Positions 33,329-43,399 of a DNA stretch of 64,000 bases are shown piece after piece. The stretch is taken from contig CADAKQ010000011.1 of the NCBI GenBank assembly GCA_902788555.1, positions 1 through 64,000 on the forward strand. Direction: 5' to 3'. Origin of the DNA: an uncultured Lachnospiraceae bacterium (GTDB taxonomy: Bacteria > Bacillota > Clostridia > Lachnospirales > Lachnospiraceae). The notes under the pieces are model-generated. The model saw only the letters and a program-made list of their open reading frames with translations. It ran no database searches and had not been told where the DNA came from. Position 1 is the stretch's first letter; the number at the start of each line of letters is the position of its first letter. The position numbers and the translations under genes were made by a program.

Positions 33329-34006
33329 ATGGATATTTTAATTGCGAATAATCTTACGAAGATTTACGGAAAGGATGATACGGCGGTGACGGCGGTAAAT
33401 CATATCGACCTTTCCATTCAGAAGGGAGAGTTTACGGCGATTGTCGGTGCATCGGGCTCGGGTAAATCAACCCTTCTTCATCTTTTGGGAGGAGTAGATA
33501 CTCCGACTGAGGGACAGGTTATAATCGATGGGGAAAACATATACAGTCTTAAGGACGAGAAACGCTCTATACTAAGGAGAAGGAAGATAGGCTTTATCTT
33601 TCAGACATATAATCTGATTCCGGTTTTGACAGTGAGAGAAAATATAATAATGCCTGTATTGCTTGATGGAAACAAGGTGGATGAAAAGCAAGTTGATGAC
33701 CTTATTGAGCTTCTCGGTCTTACGGAAAGGAAAAATCATTTGCCGAATCAGCTTTCAGGAGGACAACAGCAAAGAGTAGCCATAGGACGTGCGGTTATCA
33801 ATAAACCGGCTATCATAATTGCAGATGAGCCGACCGGTAATCTGGACAAGAAGAACAGTGAAGAGATAATGGCACTTCTTACCAAAGCGGTTAGAGAGAC
33901 CGGTCAGACTCTTGTACTTGTTACACATGAGATGGACATTGCATCTATGGCAGACAGGATTATACATCTTGAGGATGGAAATATAGTAAGTGACACTGCT
34001 AAGTAA
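33329..34006 (+). CDS. ABC transporter ATPase (LolD/MacB/BceA type)
   Basis: This 225-residue nucleotide-binding subunit energises the two FtsX-like permeases encoded downstream. Walker A is GASGSGKST (about 40-48), the Q loop is in [10 protein letters not shown], the signature is LSGGQQQR, Walker B is [11 protein letters not shown], and the switch histidine is in VTHE. It belongs to the lipoprotein/antimicrobial-peptide export group, which lacks a classical channel. GGAGAG precedes the start. The operon continues with only 39 bases to the first permease. Confidence 0.95.
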   Translation: MDILIANNLTKIYGKDDTAVTAVNHIDLSIQKGEFTAIVGASGSGKSTLLHLLGGVDTPTEGQVIIDGENIYSLKDEKRSILRRRKIGFIFQTYNLIPVLTVRENIIMPVLLDGNKVDEKQVDDLIELLGLTERKNHLPNQLSGGQQQRVAIGRAVINKPAIIIADEPTGNLDKKNSEEIMALLTKAVRETGQTLVLVTHEMDIASMADRIIHLEDGNIVSDTAK

Positions 34007-34045
34007 GTTGTTTTTTATATTGCTAAGGATAACCGGAGGATCGTT

Positions 34046-36502
34046 ATGAATAAATTATCTTCACTTACATTCAGATATCTTAAATTCAATATAAAAAGAA
34101 CGATTACAACCTGTATAGGAGTTATTATTTCGGCAGTGCTTATGTATATGATATTTACCATAGGCTATAGCACCTTTTATTCACAGGCTGAAGAAAAGTT
34201 TTATGAATATCATCTGGGGTATGATGCTGTGCTTATATGTGATGGAAAGACGGCTTCTGAGATTGTAAAGCTTGCGCCTTACTACAATGAAGAAAGCAAC
34301 AATGATATTGATGTAGAGCTTTCTTATGCATGGGTAGCAGCTGAAGGGAACAGGGATATAATATACATAAATGACTTTTTTGCTATGCCGAGGCAGTTTC
34401 ACCTGGAGGTGGGAACATTGCCTAAAAATGATAATTCAATTATAGCTTCTTACGATAAATCCATATATTTAAATGAAAATGTCGGAGATACAGTAGAACT
34501 TCCCTATGAAAAGGATGGTAAGGAATATGTTGAAACAAAAGTTATATCAGGCTTTTATAAGGAGGATTTTTCTTTAAAAAAAGATGATACCGGATACAGG
34601 CTTATGTATTTCAATGATGGAAACTTTACTTTATATGGAGACAAAATTTATGATATGGATTTGGTGTGTGTATTTGTTACATTTAGGGACAAGGATGACA
34701 TAAAGGGAGAGTTTAATAAGCTTGAAGAAGCATTTAACATAAAAGAGGGTTATATATCCGAAGCATCTGAAAAGCTAAATAATCCTGAAACCTCGCTAAG
34801 CTATCTTACTGCACAGGCATTGCTTTTGATATTTGCATTTATTGGTGCGGTCGCATCAATATTTATCGTAAGAAATGCATTTAACATATCGGTTCATGAG
34901 CGAAGCAGAGATTACGGTCTGCTTCGTTCGGTAGGTATGAGCAGAAGGCAGATAATCGGGATTATAATGAGGGAAGCATTTATAATAAGCATAATCGGCC
35001 TTATTATCGGAATTGCTGTCGGACATGGACTTTGCGTACTTGGCTTTGGTATTTTTAAGAGAATTCTCGAATTATCTGATTATTACAGGATAAGATTTAT
35101 TTCTGTTGCATGGATATTTACAATCGCTGCAGTAATCGTAACAACAGCGTATGCGATGGTTGCACCGATAGAAAAACTTTATAAATTAAATCCGATAAAT
35201 GCACTGCGTATGACAGATGAATATAAGACAAACAGATTAAAAAGGATTAAATCAAAGCCTGACAGAGGGAGATTGTTTTCAAAGCTTTTCGGCGTGGAAA
35301 TCGGATATGCGTACAAAAATGCTCTTAGAAATAAAGGTCGGTTCATAATCTCTGTAGCTACGCTTACAATATGTTCGGCACTTTTTGTAGGAATTTACAG
35401 TTCATTTTCCATGCTTGAACATAATTACAAAAGGCTGTGGGGACTTGAGTGTGAATATTCCGGCGAGATATATGTTACTGATTTTAATAATATCAGCTAT
35501 GTTAAAAATTCTATTGAAAAATTCTCAGAGGTTGAGGAAACGGATTATTATGTTGATATGTTTGCAAAGCTTGATGATGCCGAAGGTAACAAAGACATAT
35601 ATTGCATAGGAGTATCTGATGAAGAATATAGGAAAATTATTTCTTTAACAGGAGGTTATAAAAAAACTGATACAAATGACACTATTGAAGGAATTGCTTT
35701 AGCAAATTCGAGCTTTACATTGGGTAAAGTTTATAAAATAAGCGAAGTATATGATGGATTGCAGCTTTATATATCTGCCAAGGTTAAGATCAATGATGAG
35801 CTTTTCTCGGAATTAAACAAAATTTTTAATGAAAGTAAAAATGAATATTTGGTGAACGGAGAATATACGGAATATTTTATATATAATCTTGATTCGAACA
35901 ATATACATATAAATAAGCTTAATTTTACGGATGAATATGTAAATTATAATTCTGTTGACGGAAATGATTATGCAATATATTATTATCATCTTATTATAAA
36001 GCTCAATCCGAAGAAAAGCCATCTAGGCTTCAACAACTTCATTAAAACCTCACCATACGAATATCAAAGCTATACCGAGGATTATGATTCGGCAAGAGAT
36101 ATGATGGCGGTTGTAAGGGCTATAGCAACAGTTGCAATAATAATTCTTCTTATAATGTATATGGTAAATATTATTAATATTAAAAGTGCAGAGATGATTA
36201 TAAGAAAAAATGAGCTTAATACACTTAGAGCAATAGGTATGAGCATAAAACAGCAAAGCAGAATGCTATATGCGGAGTCGATTATAACAGCTGTAATTTC
36301 AGCTTTGTTCGGATCGGTAATAGGAGTAATAAGCTCCTGGTATATAGTCAATGTTATGCTTGAGGTATGGGGTGAGATTCATTTTACGGTAAAATGGAGC
36401 GTTATTATTTTCACTGCAGTTTTGCTTATAGCGATTAATATATTTAATGTATGGATGTCTAAACCAGATGACAGTGAAATACAGGTGGGAGATTACTATT
36501 AA
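34046..36502 (+). CDS. FtsX-like ABC permease, first paralogue
   Basis: This 818-residue membrane protein has a first helix near 17-38, a large extracytoplasmic domain, three helices (about 255-385) with the FtsX motif ERSRDYGLLRSVGMSRRQI, and a fifth helix near 428-452. A second outer domain and three C-terminal helices (about 685-805) follow, with NELNTLRAIGMSIKQQ. This eight-helix double-FtsX layout is found in MacB-like and BceB-like systems that move peptides or lipoproteins or confer peptide resistance. It shares its start and many stretches with the next gene, so the two arose by tandem duplication and may form a heterodimer. Confidence 0.9.
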   Translation: MNKLSSLTFRYLKFNIKRTITTCIGVIISAVLMYMIFTIGYSTFYSQAEEKFYEYHLGYDAVLICDGKTASEIVKLAPYYNEESNNDIDVELSYAWVAAEGNRDIIYINDFFAMPRQFHLEVGTLPKNDNSIIASYDKSIYLNENVGDTVELPYEKDGKEYVETKVISGFYKEDFSLKKDDTGYRLMYFNDGNFTLYGDKIYDMDLVCVFVTFRDKDDIKGEFNKLEEAFNIKEGYISEASEKLNNPETSLSYLTAQALLLIFAFIGAVASIFIVRNAFNISVHERSRDYGLLRSVGMSRRQIIGIIMREAFIISIIGLIIGIAVGHGLCVLGFGIFKRILELSDYYRIRFISVAWIFTIAAVIVTTAYAMVAPIEKLYKLNPINALRMTDEYKTNRLKRIKSKPDRGRLFSKLFGVEIGYAYKNALRNKGRFIISVATLTICSALFVGIYSSFSMLEHNYKRLWGLECEYSGEIYVTDFNNISYVKNSIEKFSEVEETDYYVDMFAKLDDAEGNKDIYCIGVSDEEYRKIISLTGGYKKTDTNDTIEGIALANSSFTLGKVYKISEVYDGLQLYISAKVKINDELFSELNKIFNESKNEYLVNGEYTEYFIYNLDSNNIHINKLNFTDEYVNYNSVDGNDYAIYYYHLIIKLNPKKSHLGFNNFIKTSPYEYQSYTEDYDSARDMMAVVRAIATVAIIILLIMYMVNIINIKSAEMIIRKNELNTLRAIGMSIKQQSRMLYAESIITAVISALFGSVIGVISSWYIVNVMLEVWGEIHFTVKWSVIIFTAVLLIAINIFNVWMSKPDDSEIQVGDYY

Positions 36503-36517
36503 AGACGAGGAGAGGCT

Positions 36518-38881
36518 ATGAATAAATTATCTTTACTTACATTCAGATACATGAAGGTCAATATGAAAAGAACTATAACTACTTGTATAGGAGTTATAGT
36601 TTCAGCAATACTTATCTATATGATTTTTTCAATAGGATATAGTATTTACTTTTCCGAATCGGAGGAAAATTACAAGGATTATTATCTTATGTGTGACGGT
36701 ATTATAGAATGTGACGGTAAGACGGCAAAGGAGATAGTTAATTCGGCAGATTATTACGGAGGAGAAGATAATGCTGCCGGCATCAAGCTTTCCTATGCAT
36801 GGGCAGCACACATAGATGATAACAGAGACGACGTAATATACATAAATGATTTTTTGGCTATGCCAAGGAAACTTACAATAACCAAGGGGACATTTCCTAA
36901 AAATGAAAACTCTGTTTTGATTCCGAACTGGCTTGGAACTTATGGCCAAAGTTCAATCGGCTCGAAATATGATATTGAAAAAGGCTTTGGAGCCGATACT
37001 GAAAATTCTAAGGTTGTATCTGGATTATATGATACAGAATTTATGATACCCACAAGTAATGAAAATTTATTATCAAGCTTTATGGGAGCTGTTTTAATTA
37101 AGTCTGATGATATTGTATTTAACAGTGAAAAAGTATATTTATTTGTCACATTTAAAGAAAGCAGGGATATAAGAGAAAGTCTTAAAACGCTTGCAAGTGT
37201 GTATGATATTGAAAAATATGAACTATCTGAAGTTGCCGAAACATATTATAAGCCTGAAACAGACCTAAGTTATACAACCTTTAGAGCATTTTTAATGCTT
37301 CTTGCCTTTATAGGAATAATAATTTCCGTTGTAATAATAAGAAATGCCTTTAATATATCTGTTCATACAAGAAGCAAGGATTACGGTGTATTAAGATGTA
37401 TAGGTATGAGCAGAAGGCAGATTATTGTAATTATTCTTGGTGAAGCCTTAGTAATAAGCTTAATTGGATTAATATTCGGACTTATTATAGGTCATGGTAT
37501 TTCATTGTTTATATTCGGATTATTTAAAAAATCACTTAAGCTTAGCAGCTTTTACATATTAAGACTGATACCGGAAGCTTTCTTTTTTTCCGCTATAAGT
37601 GTTGCAATTGCAACATTTTATTCGATGATTTCACCGATTGAAAAGCTTTATAGGATTAATCCTGTATCTGCAATAAGGATGACTGATGAATATAAGATTT
37701 CCGAGAAGAATATTAAGGCAAAAAGAGGTAAGGTGATAGGCAGATTATTTGGTGTTGAAGCAGGCTATGCATATAAAAATATATTGCGCGACAAGAAAAG
37801 GTTTCTTCTGCTTACCGTAACTTTAATCATCTGGACAATACTTGCAACTGCTGTACTCACTACGATATCAGGAACGAAAAAATTTATGTATGACTTGCTT
37901 GCACCATTGGGCAAGTATGACGGTTCAGTGGAGTTTTATTCGGAAAAAGAAGAAAAAAGCATAAGAGATAAAATAAATGCAACAAATGAGATAGAAGCTA
38001 TGGTACGTGTAGATATATCCTTTTTTAGTAATGATGATAAAAATCTGTTTTATTTATGCTATGGATTCCCTGAGGAAAAATATAACAAATTCACACAGAT
38101 AGCAGAGGGATACAGCAAAAATCAGGAAGGCTTGGATGTAATTGTATATAAAGATGAAAATAAAGATCCCGGAGATACTGTCTACGGCAATGTAAAAATA
38201 GCCGGAGAAATAAATGACTATGATAAATTCTCAGAGGTTTTCGGTGACTATATAAGTTTCCGTACGGTAGATACAAGCTTTACACGTATGCTTATATATA
38301 ATATTGATGATGAAAAAGCCATACTTAACGAGCTTAAACCTGTCTCGCAATATTATACAATGATGGTTGAATTTAAAAATGAATTAAAGCATCTGGAATT
38401 CGATAAATTTATTGAGGACAGCGGATATTACTTCGATAATTATTTTGAAGAATATCAATTATTTATGGATGCAATTAAGGTTGTAAAAACAGCGGTAGTA
38501 ACATTTTTGATTTTCGTATTTATCCTTTATATGATAAATACAATAAATACCAACAGCTCGGAAATGCTTTTAAGAAAATCTGAAATAAACATACTTCGTA
38601 CAATTGGTATGAGCAAAAAACAGGTGGACAAAATGCTCTATCTGGAAGGAATAATAGTGAGCATTATAGCTTCGGTTATAGGAAATATAATTGGAAGCGT
38701 TGCGGGGAATTTTATGGTATATTTTATGCTGTTTGCAGGACAGGATGAAGAAGACGGAGTGAAATTTGTTCCCCATATTGATGTTCCGGGTATATTATTT
38801 GTAATAATTATTCTTCTTATAATAAATATATTTGCAGTATGGATAACAAAACCTGAAGATGATGATATTATATTTGATTAA
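36518..38881 (+). CDS. FtsX-like ABC permease, second paralogue
   Basis: This 787-residue paralogue of the preceding permease has the same layout: N-terminal helix, outer domain, FtsX segment with TRSKDYGVLRCIGMSRRQI, central helix, second outer domain, and final FtsX segment with SEINILRTIGMSKKQ. The first 30 residues are nearly identical to the first copy, whereas the outer domains have diverged strongly. This suggests different ligands, or the two halves of a heterodimer. GAGGAG 7 bases before the start and a 15-base gap keep it in the same operon. Its stop codon abuts a 252-bp palindrome. Confidence 0.9.
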   Translation: MNKLSLLTFRYMKVNMKRTITTCIGVIVSAILIYMIFSIGYSIYFSESEENYKDYYLMCDGIIECDGKTAKEIVNSADYYGGEDNAAGIKLSYAWAAHIDDNRDDVIYINDFLAMPRKLTITKGTFPKNENSVLIPNWLGTYGQSSIGSKYDIEKGFGADTENSKVVSGLYDTEFMIPTSNENLLSSFMGAVLIKSDDIVFNSEKVYLFVTFKESRDIRESLKTLASVYDIEKYELSEVAETYYKPETDLSYTTFRAFLMLLAFIGIIISVVIIRNAFNISVHTRSKDYGVLRCIGMSRRQIIVIILGEALVISLIGLIFGLIIGHGISLFIFGLFKKSLKLSSFYILRLIPEAFFFSAISVAIATFYSMISPIEKLYRINPVSAIRMTDEYKISEKNIKAKRGKVIGRLFGVEAGYAYKNILRDKKRFLLLTVTLIIWTILATAVLTTISGTKKFMYDLLAPLGKYDGSVEFYSEKEEKSIRDKINATNEIEAMVRVDISFFSNDDKNLFYLCYGFPEEKYNKFTQIAEGYSKNQEGLDVIVYKDENKDPGDTVYGNVKIAGEINDYDKFSEVFGDYISFRTVDTSFTRMLIYNIDDEKAILNELKPVSQYYTMMVEFKNELKHLEFDKFIEDSGYYFDNYFEEYQLFMDAIKVVKTAVVTFLIFVFILYMINTINTNSSEMLLRKSEINILRTIGMSKKQVDKMLYLEGIIVSIIASVIGNIIGSVAGNFMVYFMLFAGQDEEDGVKFVPHIDVPGILFVIIILLIINIFAVWITKPEDDDIIFD

Positions 38882-39132
38882 GTGTGTCATGGGGTGTTAG
38901 TGCCTTGTCACATACAATAAACAGGTGGTTGTGATTGCAATTAACCCGATTTGTTTAAAATCAACAACGAAAATTTGCATATATGTGCACGAAATCGAAC
39001 TGTTTGAGCAAAGCGAGTTTTCGATTTTGTGCACATATAAAGAATTTGAGTGTTTTGATTTAACAAATCAATGGTTAGCAGGCACAACCACCTGTTATAT
39101 TGTGTGACAAGGCTAACGTTCCATGACATACT
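38881..39132. repeat. 252-bp near-perfect palindrome, MITE-like foldback element
   Basis: The left end AGTGTGTCATGG (38881-38892) matches the right end CCATGACATACT (39121-39132) in inverse orientation, and pairing continues inward almost without break. Matching blocks are CCTTGTCACA with TGTGTGACAAGG, ACAGGTGGTTGTG with CACAACCACCTGT, TTTGTTTAAAATCAA with TTGATTTAACAAA, and ATATGTGCAC with GTGCACATAT. The tip is near GAGCAAAGCGAG. It fills most of the gap between the transporter and sodium-pump operons and encodes no plausible protein. No clear target-site duplication is seen. Confidence 0.88.
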
Positions 39133-39153
39133 ATAAATTATTATAATATTCTC

Positions 39154-39182
39154 TTGATTTTTCTTGTGAAAAAGAATAAAAT
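39154..39182 (+). promoter_or_regulatory. Promoter of the sodium-pump decarboxylase operon
   Basis: TTGATT (39154-39159), a 17-base spacer and TAAAAT (39177-39182) lie just outside the palindrome and about 69 bases before the first gene. Confidence 0.65.
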
Positions 39183-39250
39183 ATATACTCGGAAGAAATT
39201 GGTCTATTTTTAAGATATAGGCCTAATAAAATATAAACGGAGGACTTAAA

Positions 39251-40675
39251 ATGAGTAACAAACTTAACTTGTCAGCAAGTGACAGGATTAATGCCTTACT
39301 TGATGACTCAAGTTTTGTTGAAATCGGCGCATATGTAACTGCCAGAAGTACAGATTTCAACATGCAGGAAACAGATTCTCCAAAGGACGGCGTAATAACC
39401 GGCTATGGTGTAATCAACGGAAAATTAGTTTATGTCTACAGCCAGGATTCATCTGTTCTTGGCGGTGCGGTCGGAGAGATGCACGCTAAGAAAATTGCTA
39501 AGGTTTATGACATGGCTATGAAGGTTGGGGCTCCTGTAATCGGTCTTATTGATTGTGCAGGTATAAGACTTCAGGAAGCAACAGATGCCATGACGGCATT
39601 TGGAAGACTTTATATGAAGCAGACAATGGCTTCAGGTGTTATTCCACAGATAACAGGTATATTCGGTACCTGTGGTGGAGGTAGTGCACTTATTCCTGCA
39701 TTATCTGACTTTACGTTTATGACTTCTGAAGGTTCAAAGATGTTTGTAAATAGTCCTAATGCTTTGGATAATAATTATGCAGGCAAGCTTGATACTGCTA
39801 CAGCTTCATATCTTTCAAGCAATACAGATATGGTTTCAGCTGTTTATGAGGATGATGCTGCAGTGCTTGCTGAGATTAGAAATCTTATAGATATTCTCCC
39901 TTCAAACAATGGTGATGAAGAAATAGCAGAATGTAATGATGATTTAAACAGAGTTATTGCAAATCTTGATTCCTTTAAGGATGATGCAAGAGCGGTTATA
40001 CAAAATATAGCTGATAATAACATTTTCTTTGAAGCAAATAAGAATTATGCCAAGGAAATGGTTGTTGGATTTATCCGTCTTGACGGTCAGACAGTCGGAT
40101 GCGTTGCCAACCAGATTAAGGATGGTGATTCAAAGCTTACAGCTGAGGGCGCTTATCTTGCAGCTGATTTTGTAAGATTCTGCGATTCCTTTAATATTCC
40201 TGTTCTTACTTTGGTAAATACCAATGGTTTTGTTGCAACAGTTGACAATGAAAGAAAAATTGCAGATGCAGCAGCAAAGCTTACCTATTCATTTGCGGAT
40301 GCTACAGTTCCAAAGGTAACCGTAGTTATGGGTGAGGCATTCGGAACAGCTTATACTGTTATGAATTCCAAGTCAATCGGAGCTGATATGGTATATGCAT
40401 GGCCGACAGCCAAGATCGGAACTATGGATCCTGAAATGGCAGTAAAGATTATGTATGATGCCGATATAGCTGCTTCAGATGATAAGGTTGCTAAAATTGC
40501 CGAGCTTAAGAAAGAATATACTGAGCTTCAGTCAAGTGCTATGGCAGCTGCAAAGCGCGGTTATATAGATGATATAATTGAACCGGATGCAACAAGAAAG
40601 CGTGTTATAGCTGCACTTGATATGTTGTTTACAAAAGAGGATGTAAGACCTTTTAAGAAGCATGGAACAGTTTAA
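39251..40675 (+). CDS. Biotin-dependent carboxyltransferase (acyl-CoA decarboxylase alpha-like)
   Basis: This 474-residue protein has two crotonase-fold carboxyltransferase halves (about 1-225 and 245-474). GVITGYGVINGKLVYVYSQDSSVLGGAVGEMHAKKI and the CAGIRLQEA and GTCGGGSALIPALSDF segments match MmdA/PccB/GcdA-type subunits. It would move CO2 between an acyl-CoA and the biotin carrier encoded two genes downstream. It is somewhat shorter than typical MmdA (about 510). Together with OadG, carrier and OadB it forms a methylmalonyl-CoA-type decarboxylase; the exact acyl-CoA is uncertain. Confidence 0.88.
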   Translation: MSNKLNLSASDRINALLDDSSFVEIGAYVTARSTDFNMQETDSPKDGVITGYGVINGKLVYVYSQDSSVLGGAVGEMHAKKIAKVYDMAMKVGAPVIGLIDCAGIRLQEATDAMTAFGRLYMKQTMASGVIPQITGIFGTCGGGSALIPALSDFTFMTSEGSKMFVNSPNALDNNYAGKLDTATASYLSSNTDMVSAVYEDDAAVLAEIRNLIDILPSNNGDEEIAECNDDLNRVIANLDSFKDDARAVIQNIADNNIFFEANKNYAKEMVVGFIRLDGQTVGCVANQIKDGDSKLTAEGAYLAADFVRFCDSFNIPVLTLVNTNGFVATVDNERKIADAAAKLTYSFADATVPKVTVVMGEAFGTAYTVMNSKSIGADMVYAWPTAKIGTMDPEMAVKIMYDADIAASDDKVAKIAELKKEYTELQSSAMAAAKRGYIDDIIEPDATRKRVIAALDMLFTKEDVRPFKKHGTV

Positions 40676-40692
40676 AGGAAGGAGATAGCATA

Positions 40693-41688
40693 ATGAAAAT
40701 GAGAAAATTCTTATTGGTATTTTCAATTTTAGCTGTTATGTTTTCTTTAACTGCCTGCTCGGATGAAAAGGAAAAACCGTTTGATTATGATGAAACAGAG
40801 ATTGTAATTCAAACAATGGGTTATTTTAATCAGTACGTTACCGTTAAGGATGAATTTAAAGATTATTATCTGGAATCGGGTACTGAGTTTGAAAAGTCAG
40901 CAGTAAAGGGCATAGACCAGGCAATTAATAATGATAAGGTCGGAGAATTTGAAGATTTTAGTGTTACAACCGATTATTATAATTATGGTGGTGCAGATGC
41001 TCTTGCAGTTACAGATTATAAAATTGAAAACGGTGAAGACTACGTCATGGTTACAGTCATAAATCATGCACAAAATCGTGACGTGGAGATTTCGGTAAAA
41101 TATCATGAAAATCCTGATTATTATATTGCTCTTGATCAGGCTTTGGGTCAGACAAGTGTAGAATATTACAGAGACCAGTTTGAACAAATGGCTGAATATT
41201 ATGGTATGTCTGCAGAAGAGATTATGAATACGGTATTTGCTCAATATGGCGTTGATAATATTGAAGATTTCATGAAGGTAGATATAACTAATCAAATTGG
41301 TAGCCATCCATATGAGCCGGAAGAAATGGTTGTTTCGGCTGTTTATTCAAAGAAAGAGCTTATGGGACAGGCAGGTATGAATACTCTTCTTGGAATGGGA
41401 ACAGTATTTGTAGTGTTGATATTTATATCATTTATTATATCATTATTCAAATATCTGCCTAAGCTTTTTGATAAAAAGAAGAATGATAAAGAAGAAAAAG
41501 AAGATTTCAAGACACCTTCTATTCCTGCACCTATACCTTCACTTGTTCCTGAAGGCGGAGAAAATCTTGCAGGTGACGAGGAACTTGTTGCCGTTATAAC
41601 GGCAGCCATTTATGCGGCTGAAGCGGCAAATGGTAACACAAACAGTAAAGATAAATTGGTAGTTCGTTCAATAAAGAGAGCCAGATAA
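40693..41688 (+). CDS. OadG-family gamma subunit with lipoprotein-type N-terminal domain
   Basis: This 331-residue protein is much longer than classical OadG (about 80-120). The N-terminus is a lipoprotein signal with lipobox LTAC (Cys22). Residues about 30-215 form an extracytoplasmic domain resembling DUF3887-like folds. Then come a membrane helix GMGTVFVVLIFISFIISLF (about 235-253), a proline-rich linker, and the OadG C-terminal part LVAVITAAIYAAEAA...LVVRSIKRAR. The gamma subunit holds the decarboxylase complex together at the membrane. The added outer domain is unusual compared with characterised enzymes. Whether the lipobox is processed is unknown. Confidence 0.82.
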   Translation: MKMRKFLLVFSILAVMFSLTACSDEKEKPFDYDETEIVIQTMGYFNQYVTVKDEFKDYYLESGTEFEKSAVKGIDQAINNDKVGEFEDFSVTTDYYNYGGADALAVTDYKIENGEDYVMVTVINHAQNRDVEISVKYHENPDYYIALDQALGQTSVEYYRDQFEQMAEYYGMSAEEIMNTVFAQYGVDNIEDFMKVDITNQIGSHPYEPEEMVVSAVYSKKELMGQAGMNTLLGMGTVFVVLIFISFIISLFKYLPKLFDKKKNDKEEKEDFKTPSIPAPIPSLVPEGGENLAGDEELVAVITAAIYAAEAANGNTNSKDKLVVRSIKRAR

Positions 41689-41737
41689 TTAATCTAATGT
41701 TAATAAGATTGTTGATAAAAATCAGGAGGAAATAAAA

Positions 41738-42115
41738 ATGAAGAATTATAGAATTACAGTAAATGGAACAGCTTACGATGTAGCTGTTGAAGAAGTATCA
41801 GGAGGAAGTGCACCTGCAGCAGCGCCTGCACCTAAAGCAGCTCCAGCAGCAGCGCCTGCACCTGCAGCAGCACCTGCGCCTAAAGCATCAGGAGCAGCAG
41901 GCAGCATAGTTGTTTCTTCACCTATGCCTGGTAAGATTCTTAATATTAAGTCAAATGTTGGCGCAAGTGTTAAGAGGGGCGAGGTTATCCTTGTACTTGA
42001 GGCTATGAAGATGGAAAATGAAGTTGTTGCACCTGAGGATGGAACAGTAGCAAGTATCAACGTTGCTGCAGGTGATTCGGTTGAGGCCGGTGATACTTTA
42101 GCAACCTTGAACTAA
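41738..42115 (+). CDS. Biotin carboxyl carrier subunit
   Basis: This 125-residue protein has a short N-terminal strand region, a flexible Ala/Pro linker (about 23-55) and a C-terminal biotinyl domain with EAMKMEN (Lys91 biotinylated). The swinging biotin carries CO2 between the carboxyltransferase and the membrane decarboxylase OadB. The Ala/Pro linker raises local GC content. AGGAGG precedes the start. Confidence 0.95.
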   Translation: MKNYRITVNGTAYDVAVEEVSGGSAPAAAPAPKAAPAAAPAPAAAPAPKASGAAGSIVVSSPMPGKILNIKSNVGASVKRGEVILVLEAMKMENEVVAPEDGTVASINVAAGDSVEAGDTLATLN

Positions 42116-42161
42116 TTATTGTGAACCATTTCATTTATTAAAACAGGAGGTAACAGCTTAA

Positions 42162-43292
42162 ATGAGCAGTTTTATGGATGTTCTAAAAAATCTGGCTGAG
42201 CAGACAGGCTTTGCAAGTCTTACATGGAAGCATTATATAATGATTCTTTTTGCTTTTATATTTATGTATCTTGCTATAGCTAAGGGCTTTGAGCCGTTGT
42301 TATTGGTTCCAATCTCCTTTGGTATGTTCTTGGTAAATATGTTCCCAAGTATTATACAGGAGGGCGGATTATTACATTATTTTTATAAATTAGATGAATG
42401 GAGTATCTTGCCATCACTTATATTTATGGGTGTAGGTGCGATGACGGACTTCGGTCCGCTTATAGCTAATCCGGCAAGCTTCCTTTTGGGTGCGGCGGCA
42501 CAGTTTGGTATATACTCAGCATATTTCCTTGCATTCCTTATGGGCTTCAATGGCAAGGAGGCTGCTGCAATTTCAATCATAGGAGGAGCAGACGGTCCTA
42601 CTTCAATCTTCCTTGCAGGTAAGCTTGGAATGGGTGGAACACTTATGGGACCTATAGCTGTTGCGGCATACTCATATATGTCCCTTGTTCCGGTTATTCA
42701 GCCACCTATTATGAAGCTTCTTACTACAGAGAAGGAAAGAAAGATTAAGATGGCACAGCTTCGTCCTGTAACTAAGCTTGAGAAGATTTTATTCCCAATC
42801 ATAGTTACATTGGTAGTTGTTCTTATACTTCCGACTACAGCACCGCTTGTTGGTATGCTTATGCTCGGTAACTTATTCAGAGAATGTGGCGTTGTTAAGC
42901 AGCTTACCGAGACTGCTTCAAATGCCATGATGTATATAGTTGTTATATTGCTTGGTACTTCCGTTGGTGCTTCAACAAGTGCTGAGGCTTTCCTTAAGGT
43001 TAGTACTTTAAAGATAGTATTGCTTGGACTTATCGCATTTTCTTTTGGTACTGCCGCAGGTGTACTGTTTGGTAAACTGATGTGTCTTGTCACGAAGGGC
43101 AAGGTTAATCCGCTTATCGGATCTGCCGGTGTATCAGCAGTTCCTATGGCAGCGAGAGTATCACAGAAGGTTGGAGCAGAGGCTGACCCTACTAACTTCC
43201 TTCTTATGAATGCTATGGGACCAAACGTTGCCGGAGTTATCGGTACTGCGGTTGCCGCGGGTACCTTCCTTGCAATTTTTGGTGTAAGCTAA
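42162..43292 (+). CDS. oadB: Sodium-translocating decarboxylase beta subunit (OadB/MmdB/GcdB)
   Basis: This 376-residue integral membrane protein has about nine to eleven helices. Family marks are [45 protein letters not shown] (with the key Asp) and [21 protein letters not shown]. It decarboxylates carboxybiotin and couples this to sodium export, making a sodium gradient for an anaerobe with little respiratory capacity. It follows the biotin carrier by 46 bases. Confidence 0.96.
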   Translation: MSSFMDVLKNLAEQTGFASLTWKHYIMILFAFIFMYLAIAKGFEPLLLVPISFGMFLVNMFPSIIQEGGLLHYFYKLDEWSILPSLIFMGVGAMTDFGPLIANPASFLLGAAAQFGIYSAYFLAFLMGFNGKEAAAISIIGGADGPTSIFLAGKLGMGGTLMGPIAVAAYSYMSLVPVIQPPIMKLLTTEKERKIKMAQLRPVTKLEKILFPIIVTLVVVLILPTTAPLVGMLMLGNLFRECGVVKQLTETASNAMMYIVVILLGTSVGASTSAEAFLKVSTLKIVLLGLIAFSFGTAAGVLFGKLMCLVTKGKVNPLIGSAGVSAVPMAARVSQKVGAEADPTNFLLMNAMGPNVAGVIGTAVAAGTFLAIFGVS

Positions 43293-43399
43293 AATATATT
43301 TTATTTAAATGATAAAGTATATAAGCTTATGTAAAGTTTTAAAATTATATTAAACTTTTCAAGGTTATATTTCTGTTAATAAATATGAGGAGGAAAGAT

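Noticed and set aside
36050-36351. Antisense frames inside the FtsX permease gene
   Set aside because: They overlap a coding region with clear FtsX motifs and have biased composition from membrane-helix codons.
38925-39129. Two small frames inside the 252-bp palindrome
   Set aside because: They come from the inverted-repeat sequence on both strands, lack ribosome sites and show no protein-like features.
41773-42060. Long antisense reading frame over the biotin carrier gene
   Set aside because: It is the shadow of the Ala/Pro linker codons, with no ribosome site and no recognisable protein features.
43335-43360. AAAGTTT/AAACTTT inverted repeat between oadB and oadA
   Set aside because: The stem is short and only A/T-rich, no T run follows, and the neighbouring genes clearly belong to one operon.
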